From positions 62,001-126,000 of the forward strand of contig NZ_JAETWA010000011.1 in NCBI RefSeq assembly GCF_016774335.1: 64,000 nucleotides of DNA, read 5' to 3'. A program made the position numbers and the translations under genes. The stretch comes from Luteimonas saliphila (GTDB taxonomy: Bacteria; Pseudomonadota; Gammaproteobacteria; Xanthomonadales; Xanthomonadaceae). The notes below the pieces were generated by a model that ran no database searches, was not told the DNA's origin, and was given only the letters and a program-made list of their open reading frames with translations. Shown here piece by piece: positions 63,678 to 64,000 of this stretch; positions within the stretch are counted from its first letter, which is position 1, and each line of letters starts with the position of its first letter.

Positions 63678-64000
63678 TCAGTGCGCCGCCCAGCGGTCGA
63701 TCTCGCCGTCCTCGAACGGCCCGATCTTCTGCTTGAGCAGGCGCCCGTCGGCCGAGACCAGGATCGAGTAGGGCAGCACGCCCCTGGGGTTGCCTAGGCG
63801 CACGCCGGCATCGGCCGGACCCGGCACGTCGATCGCCTGCGGGTAACCCACCGGGATGCGGCCCAGGAACTCGTGCACCGCCTGCGGATCGTCCAACGCC
63901 AGGCCGAGTACCTGCATGCCGCCCTCGCCCTGCGCGCGGGCGAAACGGTCCAGTTCCGGCATCTCCTTGATGCACGGGCCGCACCAGCTGGCCCAGACGT
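63678..64000 (-). CDS. TlpA-like thiol-disulfide oxidoreductase (partial, N-terminus outside)
   Basis: The last about 107 residues of a gene that starts beyond the window. VWASWCGPCIKEMPELDRFA is the thioredoxin-type active site of the TlpA/ResA group. LPYSILVSADGRLLKQKIGP contains the cis-Pro loop and the usual following strand. Family members are periplasmic, membrane-anchored and reduce disulfides, for example in cytochrome c maturation. The signal or anchor segment is not in view, so the location is inferred. Confidence 0.9.
   Translation of the reverse strand, partial: VWASWCGPCIKEMPELDRFARAQGEGGMQVLGLALDDPQAVHEFLGRIPVGYPQAIDVPGPADAGVRLGNPRGVLPYSILVSADGRLLKQKIGPFEDGEIDRWAAH

Overview
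The window looks like chromosomal DNA of a high-GC gammaproteobacterium of the Xanthomonadaceae (Lysobacter/Luteimonas/Xanthomonas relatives). Reasons: the copLAB-type copper genes, the GTAGGAGCGGCTTCAGCCGC repeat family, the GTGATTGG/GGGAAT intergenic arrays, the rhlB/trxA-rho and aroQ-accB-accC neighbourhoods, and an ECF sigma/Ser-Thr kinase pair like the one known from Xanthomonas. This is a judgement from gene content; no rRNA or tRNA gene was seen. Most of the window is core chromosome; no phage or insertion-sequence transposase was found.

Layout. 1-1353: end of lpdA and a convergent outer-membrane barrel gene. 1772-9359: complete ATP synthase operon atpIBEFHAGDC, with inverted-repeat arrays at every junction from atpH to atpC. 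9703-13091: a DmpA-like peptidase, a GtrA-type membrane protein and glmU. 13261-21650 (minus strand): one probable operon for a MacAB-like export complex (adaptor, small coupled protein, ATPase, two FtsX-type permeases), an NTF2-like protein and an NtrC/NtrY-type two-component pair. It is preceded by a near-perfect sigma-54 promoter and two palindromes 21 bp apart. 21831-23660: glmS. 23783-26332: a small Cys-tailed protein divergent from a copper-type TonB receptor, followed by a 115-bp tandem repeat array. 26950-32504 (minus): pdxY, yggS, hemF, a small membrane protein and an S9 peptidase. 32705-40111 (minus): two trimeric autotransporter adhesins, a large Ser/Thr kinase and an ECF sigma factor. 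40268-45418: YcgL, a long ankyrin protein, a TonB-domain protein and a GAF protein. 45891-50334: rho and trxA, divergent from rhlB. 50552-53731: ftsE, ftsX, a double-receiver protein, ung. 53843-58461: copB, copA, a copL-like gene, and a divergent Rieske oxygenase. 58582-60023: two coupled unknown genes. 60020-62801 (minus): aroQ-accB-(four-helix-bundle gene)-accC. 63050-64000: a GST and a truncated TlpA-like gene.

How genes fit together. glmU and glmS both make UDP-GlcNAc. The export operon carries its own sigma-54 activator and kinase, and the promoter architecture suggests autoregulation. Both adhesin genes share an identically spaced ECF-like promoter (TGTCAGTC-N15-CGATCC), and the ECF sigma/kinase genes lie just upstream, suggesting a small surface-adhesion regulon. 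Copper handling appears twice: the TonB receptor with its Cys-rich neighbour, and copL-copA-copB. yggS and pdxY, both linked to pyridoxal phosphate, are translationally coupled.
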